Made by a program: the position numbers and the translations under genes
Shown here: positions 1 to 5,624 of the stretch, in pieces
Layout: the number at the start of each line of letters is the position of its first letter
Numbering within the stretch: the first letter of the stretch is position 1
Notes under the pieces: model-generated
What the model was told of the DNA's origin: nothing
The model's input: the letters and a program-made list of their open reading frames with translations, nothing else
Database searches by the model: none
DNA from: Flavobacteriales bacterium UBA5869
Lineage (GTDB): Bacteria > Bacteroidota > Bacteroidia > Flavobacteriales_D > Crocinitomicaceae
DNA length: 6,037 nt
Assembly: GCA_002432565.1 (NCBI GenBank)
Contig: DJFP01000266.1
Coordinates: 1-6,037, forward strand
Direction: 5' to 3'

Positions 1-782
1 GCGAAATGCACACGCATCATGTTGGTGAACAACTTAAAAACGGATGGGATCACCACAATAATGGAGTGATCTTTCGGATTTTTCTCAAAGTAGTCTGCTA
101 TTTGGAATGCTTTTAAAGTATCCCTGATCGCAATGGCATTTACCAACTCGAATACGTTGTAGTCTTTCGAAATACCGATATTTTCTTCGATATGAATGTC
201 TGAGATCTTGGTCCCTTTTTCAAGAACGATTGCCAGTTTATCCAGTTCATTGACTATGCGCGACAGGTCGTTCCCCAGGAATTCTCCCAGTAAAGCAGCT
301 GCTTTCGACGTAATTTCATATCCTTCGGAGCGGACGTACGAAGCAATCCATTCCGTGAGGTTGTAATCTTTGACTTTCTCTGATTTGAAATTCACTCCTA
401 CATTCGCAATCTCTTTGGTGAATTTGCGCTTTCCGTCGAGTGCTTTGTATTTATGGCAAATAACCAGGATGTTGCTTTCCACCAAATTCGGAAGTAACTT
501 TTCCAGTTCATAAATGTCTTTCATGTCCTGTGCTTCACGGACAATGACTACTTTGCGTGTTCCCATGAACGGAAAGCTGCGGGCTTCGCTCATGAGTGTC
601 AAAGCATCAATATCACGTCCGTAATAAACCGCCAGGTTGAAATCTTTTTCGGATTCGTCTACCGCATTTTCACTGATTGCATCTGAGATCAGGTCGATGA
701 AATACGGTTCTTCGCCATGCAACACGTATAAAGGCTTGAAATCACCGTTTTTGATGTCTTTGAGAAGTGCTTTGTAATCCAT
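1..782 (-). CDS. holA: DNA polymerase III subunit delta, N-terminal 260 codons (3' end outside window)
   Basis: The delta subunit of the clamp-loader complex opens the beta sliding clamp so that it can be loaded onto primed DNA. I translated this frame by hand from the ATG at 782-780, and it stays open to the window edge. Visible family features are the N-terminal PLYVLHGEEPYFID segment (residues 17-30), ARSFPFMGTRKVVIV (67-81), the LGNDLSRIVNELDKL helix (169-183) that resembles the lid region of delta, and YNVFELVNAIAIRD (208-221), a typical conserved stretch before the C-terminal collar domain. Delta proteins are usually about 340 residues, so roughly 80 residues are missing beyond position 1. 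It is transcribed divergently from the nuclease-like gene at 937. No Shine-Dalgarno sequence is seen; a TAATTTTG box (793-786) lies only three bases before the ATG. The assignment rests on motif recall, without an alignment. Confidence 0.9.
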   Translation of the reverse strand, partial: MDYKALLKDIKNGDFKPLYVLHGEEPYFIDLISDAISENAVDESEKDFNLAVYYGRDIDALTLMSEARSFPFMGTRKVVIVREAQDMKDIYELEKLLPNLVESNILVICHKYKALDGKRKFTKEIANVGVNFKSEKVKDYNLTEWIASYVRSEGYEITSKAAALLGEFLGNDLSRIVNELDKLAIVLEKGTKISDIHIEENIGISKDYNVFELVNAIAIRDTLKAFQIADYFEKNPKDHSIIVVIPSVFKLFTNMMRVHF

Positions 783-802
783 ACTCAAAATTACGAATTT
801 CG

Positions 803-820
803 TCCCGATAATTATCGGGA
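803..820. repeat. 18-bp perfect palindrome in the holA/nuclease intergenic region
   Basis: TCCCGATAATTATCGGGA is identical to its reverse complement over all 18 bases. It lies about 20 bp upstream of the holA start and is flanked by two copies of AATTACGAATT (789-799 and 825-835). Similar CCCGATAnnTATCGGG palindromes recur between genes in Flavobacteriales genomes as far as I recall, so this may be a dispersed element and not a gene-specific operator. It could also form a hairpin or bind a dimeric regulator. Its role is unknown. Confidence 0.7.
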
Positions 821-868
821 TACGAATTACGAATTATGGGATTATTTATTGGTCGAAATATCAATTGA

Positions 869-886
869 GACGGAAAGTTTTCCGTC
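869..886. repeat. Inverted repeat, 8-bp arms with 2-nt centre
   Basis: GACGGAAA (869-876) and TTTCCGTC (879-886) are exact reverse complements separated by GT. The element sits midway between holA and the gene at 937. No T-tract follows on either strand, so it does not look like an intrinsic terminator, and neither divergent gene ends here. An operator-like site or a dispersed repeat are both possible; the sequence does not decide. Confidence 0.55.
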
Positions 887-919
887 ATTACAAATTTCCG
901 ATTGGTAATTAGGAATTCG

Positions 920-927
920 TAATTTTG
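920..927 (+). promoter_or_regulatory. Possible Bacteroidota -7 box for the gene at 937
   Basis: TAATTTTG matches the Bacteroidota -7 consensus TAnnTTTG and ends nine bases before the ATG at 937. No TTG is found at a suitable -33 spacing; the nearest, at 902-904, is too close. The box is also part of a 13-bp inverted repeat with 787-799, so the match may come from the repeat and not from promoter function. Confidence 0.35.
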
Positions 928-936
928 TAATTAATT

Positions 937-1374
937 ATGTCTTATCCTTCGTTGAATCTGCCTTCTGCACAACTCAAGCTTTCGAAAGAGAAGGCGGATT
1001 TTTTTGTGTGGTGCATTATCCGCAGAAAGAAATTACTGCTGACTCCGGAAGAATGGGTTAGACAGCATGTAATCCATTACCTCATCGATCACAAAAAAAC
1101 GCCTATTGAGCGAATCAACAGCGAGCATTTATTGAAGATCAACGGCCAGAACAGGCGTTGTGACATTGTGGTGGTTGATTCTTACGGCAATCCGAAACTG
1201 ATTGTGGAATGCAAGGCTTCGGAGATCAACCTGGATGAAAAGGTTTTCCTGCAGACAAGCAATTACATTCAAAAAAGCAAAGCCGCTTATTTCTGGATGA
1301 CGAACGGATTGAACCACGTAATTGTGGAATGCAAGAATCCGGAGGTTTACCTGAACGAACTACCTGAACTTTAA
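937..1374 (+). CDS. Stand-alone HsdR N-terminal-like (PD-(D/E)XK nuclease-fold) protein
   Basis: This 145-residue protein resembles the small Bacteroidota proteins annotated as 'type I restriction enzyme R protein N-terminal domain' (HSDR_N_2). The LTPEEWVRQHVIHYLI block (35-50) is the family signature. The nuclease core is readable: D76 in RRCDIVVVD (73-81), E91 and K93 in LIVECK (88-93), and a QxxxY motif, Q106 to Y110, as in RecB/AddB-type nucleases. MTNG (121-124) follows in the usual place. The metal-binding residues are intact, so catalysis is plausible, but no helicase, HsdM or HsdS partner is present and the cellular role of this family is not known to me. The start is forced, because an in-frame TAA lies at 928-930. 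A second IVECK (129-133) near the C-terminus is unusual. The gene is divergent from holA, a neighbourhood I recall from other Bacteroidota. Confidence 0.85.
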   Translation: MSYPSLNLPSAQLKLSKEKADFFVWCIIRRKKLLLTPEEWVRQHVIHYLIDHKKTPIERINSEHLLKINGQNRRCDIVVVDSYGNPKLIVECKASEINLDEKVFLQTSNYIQKSKAAYFWMTNGLNHVIVECKNPEVYLNELPEL

Positions 1375-1569
1375 TAGTTCCCGCAAATCGCGCTGATTAA
1401 GCTGATTTATTTTTACAATTACCTTCAGCACAGCTCATTTTATTCCACCGCTGAGAATGGAAGAGCGCAAAGTGCTTCATGCTCTATACCCTTGGTGCAG
1501 TTATTTATTTTCCCACTGAGGCAGAGGATCGCAGAAAAACTGAAAATACATGTTGAATCTGTATCCATT
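1375..1569. other. Non-coding spacer with degenerate short-period repeats
   Basis: This 195-bp stretch lies between the convergent nuclease-like and barstar-like genes, and no convincing gene is seen. At 1382-1408 GCTGATT occurs twice (1392-1398 and 1401-1407). At 1512-1540 GCAGA occurs twice ten bases apart (1521-1525 and 1531-1535) in a purine-rich setting resembling the 'CACAGAGGCACAGAGA' type of intergenic repeat. A weak stem, GAACT/AGTTC (1366-1370 with 1376-1380), overlaps the upstream stop codon and has no T-tract. No clear terminator for either gene is visible. Confidence 0.5.
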
Positions 1570-2019
1570 TTACACCAACTCAATCAGAAATCCTTTGGAA
1601 TGGAATATTTTAAGTAGTTCTGAGAAAATCTCATCCGTTAAAACCTGTTTTAAATTTTCCGGATTTTTGATAATGACTTTCGCACCCTTTTCAACCATTT
1701 TTTTCGTTTTTTCAAAAAGGGCTATCTCACAAAAACAATCATTGAATCCATACAAATCCTGCCCGAAATAACCTCTGTAACCAAAAAACACTTCTCCCAG
1801 CAAACAATAGAAATCAAGATCTACAAGTACGTCATTTCCATCTATTGTATAATCAAATGAAGGGATTTTTTGCTTGGGAAGCCCGCTCCACTTCAAACAA
1901 GCCAACAACCATTGTCTTTTTTCTTTAATTGTCAAAGGTTGCCAATCAATGCGTGTATTTCCCTTTTTCCATTCAGACAGAATATACTCACTGTTTATTT
2001 CCTTGTTATTACTCTTCAC
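1570..2019 (-). CDS. Barstar-like (barnase-inhibitor family) protein with N-terminal extension
   Basis: Barstar-family proteins bind and block barnase-type ribonucleases. In this 149-residue protein, residues about 57-149 match the whole barstar fold: a first strand ending in IDG (59-61), the helix FYCLLGEVFFG (70-80), the hallmark GYFGQDLYGFNDCF (83-96), a strand AKVIIKNP (113-120), a helix IFSELLKIFHSKG (131-143) and the final strand FLIELV (144-149). A gapless match to barnase's barstar keeps Tyr29 (Y84), Gly31 (G86) and Asp39 (D94), but Asp35 becomes Y90 and Trp38 becomes N93. Residues 1-56 are an extension I do not recognise. The start is GTG; an in-frame TAA lies three codons upstream (2028-2026), and no Met follows until residue 108. 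The gene looks AT-richer than its neighbours, which suggests transfer. No ribonuclease toxin is adjacent. It lies downstream of the prfC terminator, and no clear promoter of its own is seen. Confidence 0.75.
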   Translation of the reverse strand: MKSNNKEINSEYILSEWKKGNTRIDWQPLTIKEKRQWLLACLKWSGLPKQKIPSFDYTIDGNDVLVDLDFYCLLGEVFFGYRGYFGQDLYGFNDCFCEIALFEKTKKMVEKGAKVIIKNPENLKQVLTDEIFSELLKIFHSKGFLIELV

Positions 2020-2028
2020 ACTTAGTTA

Positions 2029-2044
2029 GAATTGGTGAATTGGT
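2029..2044. repeat. Tandem 8-bp duplication
   Basis: GAATTGGT occurs twice in direct succession (2029-2036 and 2037-2044), just upstream of the barstar-like start. It falls between the prfC terminator and the GTG codon, so copy-number change here would alter the 5' leader. The in-frame TAA at 2028-2026 stays downstream of it, so the reading frame would not be affected. Confidence 0.6.
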
Positions 2045-2048
2045 CATA

Positions 2049-2080
2049 AAAAAAGCACTTGATAAATCGCGTGCTTTTTT
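2049..2080 (-). terminator. Intrinsic terminator of prfC
   Basis: A 10-bp perfect stem, AAAAAAGCAC (2049-2058) with GTGCTTTTTT (2071-2080), encloses a 12-nt loop. On the minus strand the stem ends in a run of U (complement of 2048-2054), 18 bases past the prfC stop. The A/T tracts are symmetric, so it could work in both directions, but no plus-strand gene ends nearby. It separates prfC from the barstar-like gene on the same strand. Confidence 0.85.
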
Positions 2081-2097
2081 GAATTTTAACTTTTGAA

Positions 2098-3702
2098 TCA
2101 ATTCGCGTGTTTCGCCTCCAGTTTGAATTCGCTGGTTGTGTGGAATGTCAAATCCGGGTAGTCTTTTTCCGCCATTTGCAATAAGAAAGATGTTTCTGCC
2201 AGGAAGACCAGGTTATCGTCTTTATCTTTTGCCAGGTATTGCGATTTCGCACGTTTGAAGTCGTTTAACTGCGCTTCGTTATCGGTTGTGATCCAGCAGG
2301 CTTTGTGGTAATTTCTAGGCACAAAACGGCATTTCGCACCGTATTCGTGTTCCAAACGGTATGCAATTACTTCGAATTGAAGTTGTCCTACCGTACCGAT
2401 AATTTTTCGGTTACCAGGCTGCTGAATGAACATTTGAGCCACTCCTTCGTCCATCAACTGGGTAATCCCTTTCTCCAGCTGCTTGGATTTCATCGGATCG
2501 AGGTTTTCCAATTCCTGGAATAATTCCGGGGAGAAACTTGGAATTCCTTTAAACATGAAAGGTGTTCCTTCGTTCAATGTGTCACCGATCTTAAAGTTCC
2601 CGGTATCATACAACCCGATTACATCTCCTGGGAAAGCTTCGTCTATGACGCTTTTATCCTGGGCCATGAACGATGTAGGGTTCGGGAATTTGAATTTCTT
2701 ATCCAAACGAACGTGGTTGTAAAAGGTATTTCGCTCGAATTTTCCCGAAACAATGCGTAGGAAGGCAATCCGGTCGCGGTGTTTCGGATCTAAGTTCGCG
2801 TGGATCTTAAATACAAATCCGGAGAATTTTTTATCTGCCGGTTCCATACGTCCGGCATCAGTATCTCTTCCTCTCGGAGATGGAGAAATTCGTACAAACG
2901 TATCTAATAATTCTTTGACACCGAAGTTATTTACTGCCGAACCGAAAAATACCGGTGCAACATCTCCTGCAAGGTATGAATTACGATCAAAAGCATCGTA
3001 AACTCCTTCCACCATTTCCAATTCTTCGCGCAATTCTGCCGCTGGCTTTTCTCCCACCAGTTCATCCAATTCCGAAGAATTGATATCCGAAAGTGAAACG
3101 ATATCTGTTGAGATCTTGGTTTTATTCGCGGCAAATAAGTTGATATTCTTATCGTAAATATTGTAAACTCCTTTAAATCGGTCTCCCATTCCGATAGGCC
3201 ATGCCAAAGGACGTACTTTAATGTCCAGGGAAGATTCCAATTCATCGAGCAATTCGAACGGGTCTTTTCCCTCGCGGTCCATTTTATTAATGAAGATAAT
3301 TACCGGCGTTTTACGCATGCGGCAAACTTCCATCAAGCGCTTGGTTTGTTCCTCCACCCCGTTGGCGCAGTCAATTACCAGGATCACACTATCAACAGCC
3401 GTTAGTGTTCTGTAAGTATCTTCTGCAAAATCCTTGTGACCCGGAGTATCCAAAATATTGATCTGTTTCCCGGAATACTGGAAAGCCATTACGGAAGTTG
3501 CAACCGAGATTCCACGCTGCTTTTCGATCTCCATGAAATCCGAAGTAGCTGTCTTCTTGATCTTATTGTTTTTCACGGCACCAGCAGATTGAATGGCACC
3601 TCCAAAAAGCAATAGCTTTTCAGTCAGAGTTGTTTTACCTGCATCGGGATGCGAGATAATTCCAAAGGTTCTGCGCTTTTCAATTTCTATGTCGTTGCTC
3701 AT
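2098..3702 (-). CDS. prfC: Peptide chain release factor 3 (RF3)
   Basis: RF3 is a ribosome-bound translational GTPase that recycles RF1 and RF2 after peptide release. All G motifs are visible in the 534-residue product: the P-loop SHPDAGKTT (17-25), the switch I region with QRGISV (62-67), DTPGH (85-89), NKMD (139-142) and GSA (254-256). A beta-barrel domain follows (about 290-385), then the RF3-specific C-terminal domain with [22 protein letters not shown] (434-455) and [12 protein letters not shown] (460-471). [10 protein letters not shown] and the HPDAGKTT P-loop separate RF3 from EF-G, LepA and TypA. Its length agrees with the usual 525-535 residues, so the gene is complete. The ATG at 3702 places the P-loop at the normal position. 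A good -7 box lies 20 bases upstream and a strong terminator follows, so it is probably monocistronic. Confidence 0.97.
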   Translation of the reverse strand: MSNDIEIEKRRTFGIISHPDAGKTTLTEKLLLFGGAIQSAGAVKNNKIKKTATSDFMEIEKQRGISVATSVMAFQYSGKQINILDTPGHKDFAEDTYRTLTAVDSVILVIDCANGVEEQTKRLMEVCRMRKTPVIIFINKMDREGKDPFELLDELESSLDIKVRPLAWPIGMGDRFKGVYNIYDKNINLFAANKTKISTDIVSLSDINSSELDELVGEKPAAELREELEMVEGVYDAFDRNSYLAGDVAPVFFGSAVNNFGVKELLDTFVRISPSPRGRDTDAGRMEPADKKFSGFVFKIHANLDPKHRDRIAFLRIVSGKFERNTFYNHVRLDKKFKFPNPTSFMAQDKSVIDEAFPGDVIGLYDTGNFKIGDTLNEGTPFMFKGIPSFSPELFQELENLDPMKSKQLEKGITQLMDEGVAQMFIQQPGNRKIIGTVGQLQFEVIAYRLEHEYGAKCRFVPRNYHKACWITTDNEAQLNDFKRAKSQYLAKDKDDNLVFLAETSFLLQMAEKDYPDLTFHTTSEFKLEAKHAN

Positions 3703-3722
3703 GATTGCTGTTTTATTGGGCG

Positions 3723-3730
3723 CAAAGGTA
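3723..3730 (-). promoter_or_regulatory. prfC promoter, Bacteroidota -7 box
   Basis: Read on the minus strand this is TACCTTTG followed by C, an exact match to TAnnTTTG. It ends 20 bases before the prfC ATG, giving a short leader of roughly 15 nt. No good TTG is present at the expected -33 spacing; the upstream side is occupied by the AATTACGAATT repeat. Confidence 0.6.
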
Positions 3731-3742
3731 CTTGATTAATTC

Positions 3743-3758
3743 CGAATTACGAATTATG
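3743..3758. repeat. Second copy of a 16-bp dispersed intergenic repeat
   Basis: CGAATTACGAATTATG here is identical to 823-838. Both copies lie upstream of a minus-strand gene (prfC and holA). The core, AATTACGAATT, also occurs at 789-799, and most of it in reverse orientation at 914-924. This looks like a short dispersed Bacteroidota repeat with an internal CGAATTA period. Confidence 0.6.
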
Positions 3759-3846
3759 AGTGCCGAATTCAAAGCTATACAGCTTATTTTTAATTGTTAA
3801 ATCAAAAAGTTAACCCATTAATTGCCAATGTTTTAACATTAAATCT

Positions 3847-3864
3847 GTTCGCATCTTTGCGAAC
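3847..3864. repeat. Hairpin with 7-bp arms and TCTT loop
   Basis: GTTCGCA (3847-3853) and TGCGAAC (3858-3864) are perfect complements around a TCTT loop. It lies 57 bp past the PorP/SprF stop codon with no T-tract on either side. It could be a second weak transcription end, an mRNA 3' stabilising structure, or part of a dispersed repeat. Confidence 0.5.
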
Positions 3865-3898
3865 TCGCGAATTCTAAAATTCCAAGCAAATTTTTTAT

Positions 3899-3920
3899 CG
3901 GTTTTATAAAAGTAAAACCG
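3899..3920 (-). terminator. Hairpin directly after the PorP/SprF stop codon, possible terminator
   Basis: CGGTTTTA (3899-3906) pairs perfectly with TAAAACCG (3913-3920) around a six-base loop. The stem begins at the base after the stop codon. In the minus-strand transcript it is followed by an A-rich tract, not a U-tract, so it is a poor canonical intrinsic terminator. Confidence 0.45.
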
Positions 3921-4805
3921 TTATTTCAACTGATAGGAAAGGATGATTTCGTGGGTACTGCCGAATGTGCTGTTAATCGGGTATTCATAAATATAACCAA
4001 TGCGAAATTTACCAACGACATCGTATCCAACCATCGGGCTCACTGAAATATTTCCGGAAGCTAAATGTCCGGAAAAACCAAACCAGATATCTTTATCTAC
4101 CGTTGCAACAAGTGCAATCGTGGAGGCCGCTTTTCTCATATCTGTGTAAACTTGTGCTCTTGGAGTCAGCTTCCAATTCTCCCCAAGTTGAAAAGTATAA
4201 TCCCCGAACAGCCAATAATGCGGTACTATCTTATATGTATATGAACTATACTTATCACGAAACACAGCCCCATTTAATTGGGTAATGCTAAAACCTGTAT
4301 TCCAGTTCTCACCATGCATGGCAATACCAAAATCACATTGAAACACAGGATTCAATTGCCTGTCTTCAAAAATGGATGGATCTTCCGGAACTTGTGATGA
4401 ATAAATAAAATCAGACCCTTTAATTTTCATGGTTTTTAACCCTGCAGAAGCTCCAAAAGACAAAAACATATTTTTGATCGGAAGATGGTAAGCGTAAGAC
4501 AGCAAAGCAGTATGTGATCTGGATATACCACCGGCATCATATTCATAACTGACCCCGATTCCACTATTAATCGAATCCAGTTTCATGGCATAGTTCAGCC
4601 ACAAAGTTGTCGGTGCTCCGTTGACCCTCCATTGGTCACGCCATTGTGCATTCGCATGATGCCTATAAATTGCTCCCGTCATCGCAGGATTGGTGTGCAT
4701 ATAGTTATTCCAGAAAAACGAACTCCTTGGTTCTTGTTGTGCGTTAGAAAAAATGGAAGCAATCAGGAAAATAACTAGTGGGATGATTCGGCTTGGTAAG
4801 TTCAT
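3921..4805 (-). CDS. PorP/SprF-family type IX secretion-associated outer-membrane protein
   Basis: This 294-residue protein belongs to the PorP/SprF family, whose members are outer-membrane beta-barrels. Some are needed for type IX secretion or for anchoring SprB-like gliding adhesins. A signal peptide is clear: a short basic start, a hydrophobic core (7-20), and likely cleavage after SNA at residue 22 before QQE. The mature N-terminus carries the family motif FFWNNYMHTNPAMTGA (30-45), followed by QWRDQWR (54-60) and the GIGVSYEYDAGG turn (82-93). Alternating aromatic strands run to the end, and the terminal GSTHEIILSYQLK (282-294) is the usual closing strand. The length is normal (about 290-330) and the gene is complete. 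No large secreted adhesin lies beside it, although many paralogues follow one, so its partner is unknown. An imperfect -7 box, TATGTTCG, lies at 4832-4825 on the minus strand. It is divergent from ung with a 55-bp gap. Confidence 0.9.
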   Translation of the reverse strand: MNLPSRIIPLVIFLIASIFSNAQQEPRSSFFWNNYMHTNPAMTGAIYRHHANAQWRDQWRVNGAPTTLWLNYAMKLDSINSGIGVSYEYDAGGISRSHTALLSYAYHLPIKNMFLSFGASAGLKTMKIKGSDFIYSSQVPEDPSIFEDRQLNPVFQCDFGIAMHGENWNTGFSITQLNGAVFRDKYSSYTYKIVPHYWLFGDYTFQLGENWKLTPRAQVYTDMRKAASTIALVATVDKDIWFGFSGHLASGNISVSPMVGYDVVGKFRIGYIYEYPINSTFGSTHEIILSYQLK

Positions 4806-4860
4806 TTATTTTCAATTTAGATCGCGAACATAGTAAAAACAGATTAATTAATTTAGCCAA

Positions 4861-5535
4861 ATGAAAGTTTCGATACATCCATCCTGGGAAAAGGTGCTCC
4901 AATCTTCATTTGAGGCTCCCTATTTTGAAAACCTGGTTCAATTTGTCAAGCAGGAATATGGTCGTTTTCCAAACCAGATCTTCCCGGAAGGAAAGTATAT
5001 TTTCAGGGCTTTCGACAGCTGTCCGTTTGATCAGATCAAAGTAGTTATTTTGGGTCAGGACCCTTACCCGACAAGAGGACATGCTCACGGATTGTGTTTC
5101 AGCTGTGATTCTCACGTGCGGCCATTGCCCAAAAGTTTGCAGAACATTTTCAAAGAATTGGAAAATGATTTGGGAATTCCGGCACCGCCAAACGGGGATT
5201 TGAACCATTGGGCAGAGCAAGGTGTTTTATTGCTGAATTCAATTCTCACCGTCCGTGAAGGTCAACCGCTTTCACATGCCAACCAGGGATGGGAGAAATT
5301 TACGGATGATGTGATCCAAACCATTAATGACCAACTTGAAGGTGTAATCTTTGTTTTGTGGGGATCCCCGGCACAAGCCAAAGCTGCAAGGGTAAATCCG
5401 GACAGGCATTTCATACTCAAAGCTCCACATCCGTCTCCGTTATCTGCTTACCGCGGATTTTTCGGGAGTAAGCCTTTTTCAACAATCAACAAAATTCTGA
5501 GCGAGAAAGGAAAAACTGAAATCAAATGGGCTTGA
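4861..5535 (+). CDS. ung: Uracil-DNA glycosylase, family 1
   Basis: Ung removes uracil from DNA, left by dCTP deamination or dUMP incorporation, and so starts base-excision repair. The 224-residue product shows the full family-1 set: the water-activating loop GQDPY (65-69) with catalytic D67, the uracil-stacking F80 in HGLCFS (76-81), the discriminating asparagine N126 in GVLLLNS (121-127), and the DNA-intercalation loop HPSPLSA (190-196) with catalytic H190 and L194. Its length matches the family (220-230). The ATG at 4861 places SWEKVL and PYFENL at the usual N-terminal positions. One common family residue differs: the position after GQDPY, usually His, is Pro70. A weak -7-like TAATTTAG lies at 4849-4856. 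The gene is divergent from the PorP/SprF gene and 89 bp upstream of hemE on the same strand. Confidence 0.97.
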   Translation: MKVSIHPSWEKVLQSSFEAPYFENLVQFVKQEYGRFPNQIFPEGKYIFRAFDSCPFDQIKVVILGQDPYPTRGHAHGLCFSCDSHVRPLPKSLQNIFKELENDLGIPAPPNGDLNHWAEQGVLLLNSILTVREGQPLSHANQGWEKFTDDVIQTINDQLEGVIFVLWGSPAQAKAARVNPDRHFILKAPHPSPLSAYRGFFGSKPFSTINKILSEKGKTEIKWA

Positions 5536-5573
5536 TTCATTAATCGTTCGAAAATGATCATAAAATTTGAATT

Positions 5574-5609
5574 AGTAGAGGTAAAAAATTTTTCGCCCCT
5601 ACTGTTTTT
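5574..5609 (+). terminator. Probable ung terminator
   Basis: AGTAGAGG (5574-5581) pairs with CCCCTACT (5596-5603) with one A/C mismatch, and the inner A-run (5584-5588) can pair with the T-run 5589-5593 to lengthen the stem. A short tract of five T follows (5605-5609). The 3' edge is only two bases from the hemE -7 box, so end and start signals are packed together. Confidence 0.5.
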
Positions 5610-5611
5610 AT

Positions 5612-5619
5612 TACTTTTG
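5612..5619 (+). promoter_or_regulatory. hemE promoter, Bacteroidota -7 box
   Basis: TACTTTTG followed by C is an exact TAnnTTTG match. Only five bases separate it from the hemE ATG at 5625, so transcription would begin at or within a few bases of the start codon. No TTG is found at the -33 position; that region is the arm of the preceding hairpin. Confidence 0.6.
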
Positions 5620-5624
5620 CACCG

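Larger units (their letters stand above)
3703..3920. other. Intergenic region between prfC and the PorP/SprF gene
   Basis: No gene is seen in these 218 bases. They hold the prfC promoter box (3723-3730), a 16-bp sequence CGAATTACGAATTATG (3743-3758) that repeats 823-838 exactly, an AATGTT/AACATT inverted repeat (3827-3832 with 3835-3840), a GTTCGCA/TGCGAAC hairpin (3847-3864), and the hairpin after the PorP/SprF stop codon (3899-3920). Confidence 0.6.

Noticed and set aside
1366..1380. GAACT/AGTTC stem overlapping the stop codon at 1374 as a terminator
   Set aside because: Only five base pairs, mostly weak, with no T-tract after it.
1550..1771. Open frame of 73 codons on the plus strand
   Set aside because: It lies opposite the C-terminal half of the barstar-like gene, has low-complexity Phe/Ser-rich content and no recognisable motif; the minus-strand frame carries the conserved protein.
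937..2019. Toxin-antitoxin or restriction pair made of the nuclease-like gene and the barstar-like gene
   Set aside because: The genes converge, are about 195 bp apart, do not form an operon, and the nuclease-like protein is not of the barnase fold; barstar is not known to inhibit PD-(D/E)XK nucleases.
2931..3245. Minus-strand open frame of 104 codons
   Set aside because: It is out of frame within prfC, whose own frame shows continuous RF3 motifs across this stretch.
2305..3415. Several plus-strand open frames opposite prfC
   Set aside because: All are antisense to a well-conserved gene and show no domain-like sequence.
4906..5220. Minus-strand open frame of 104 codons
   Set aside because: Antisense to the ung coding region, including the catalytic GQDPY segment; no independent evidence.
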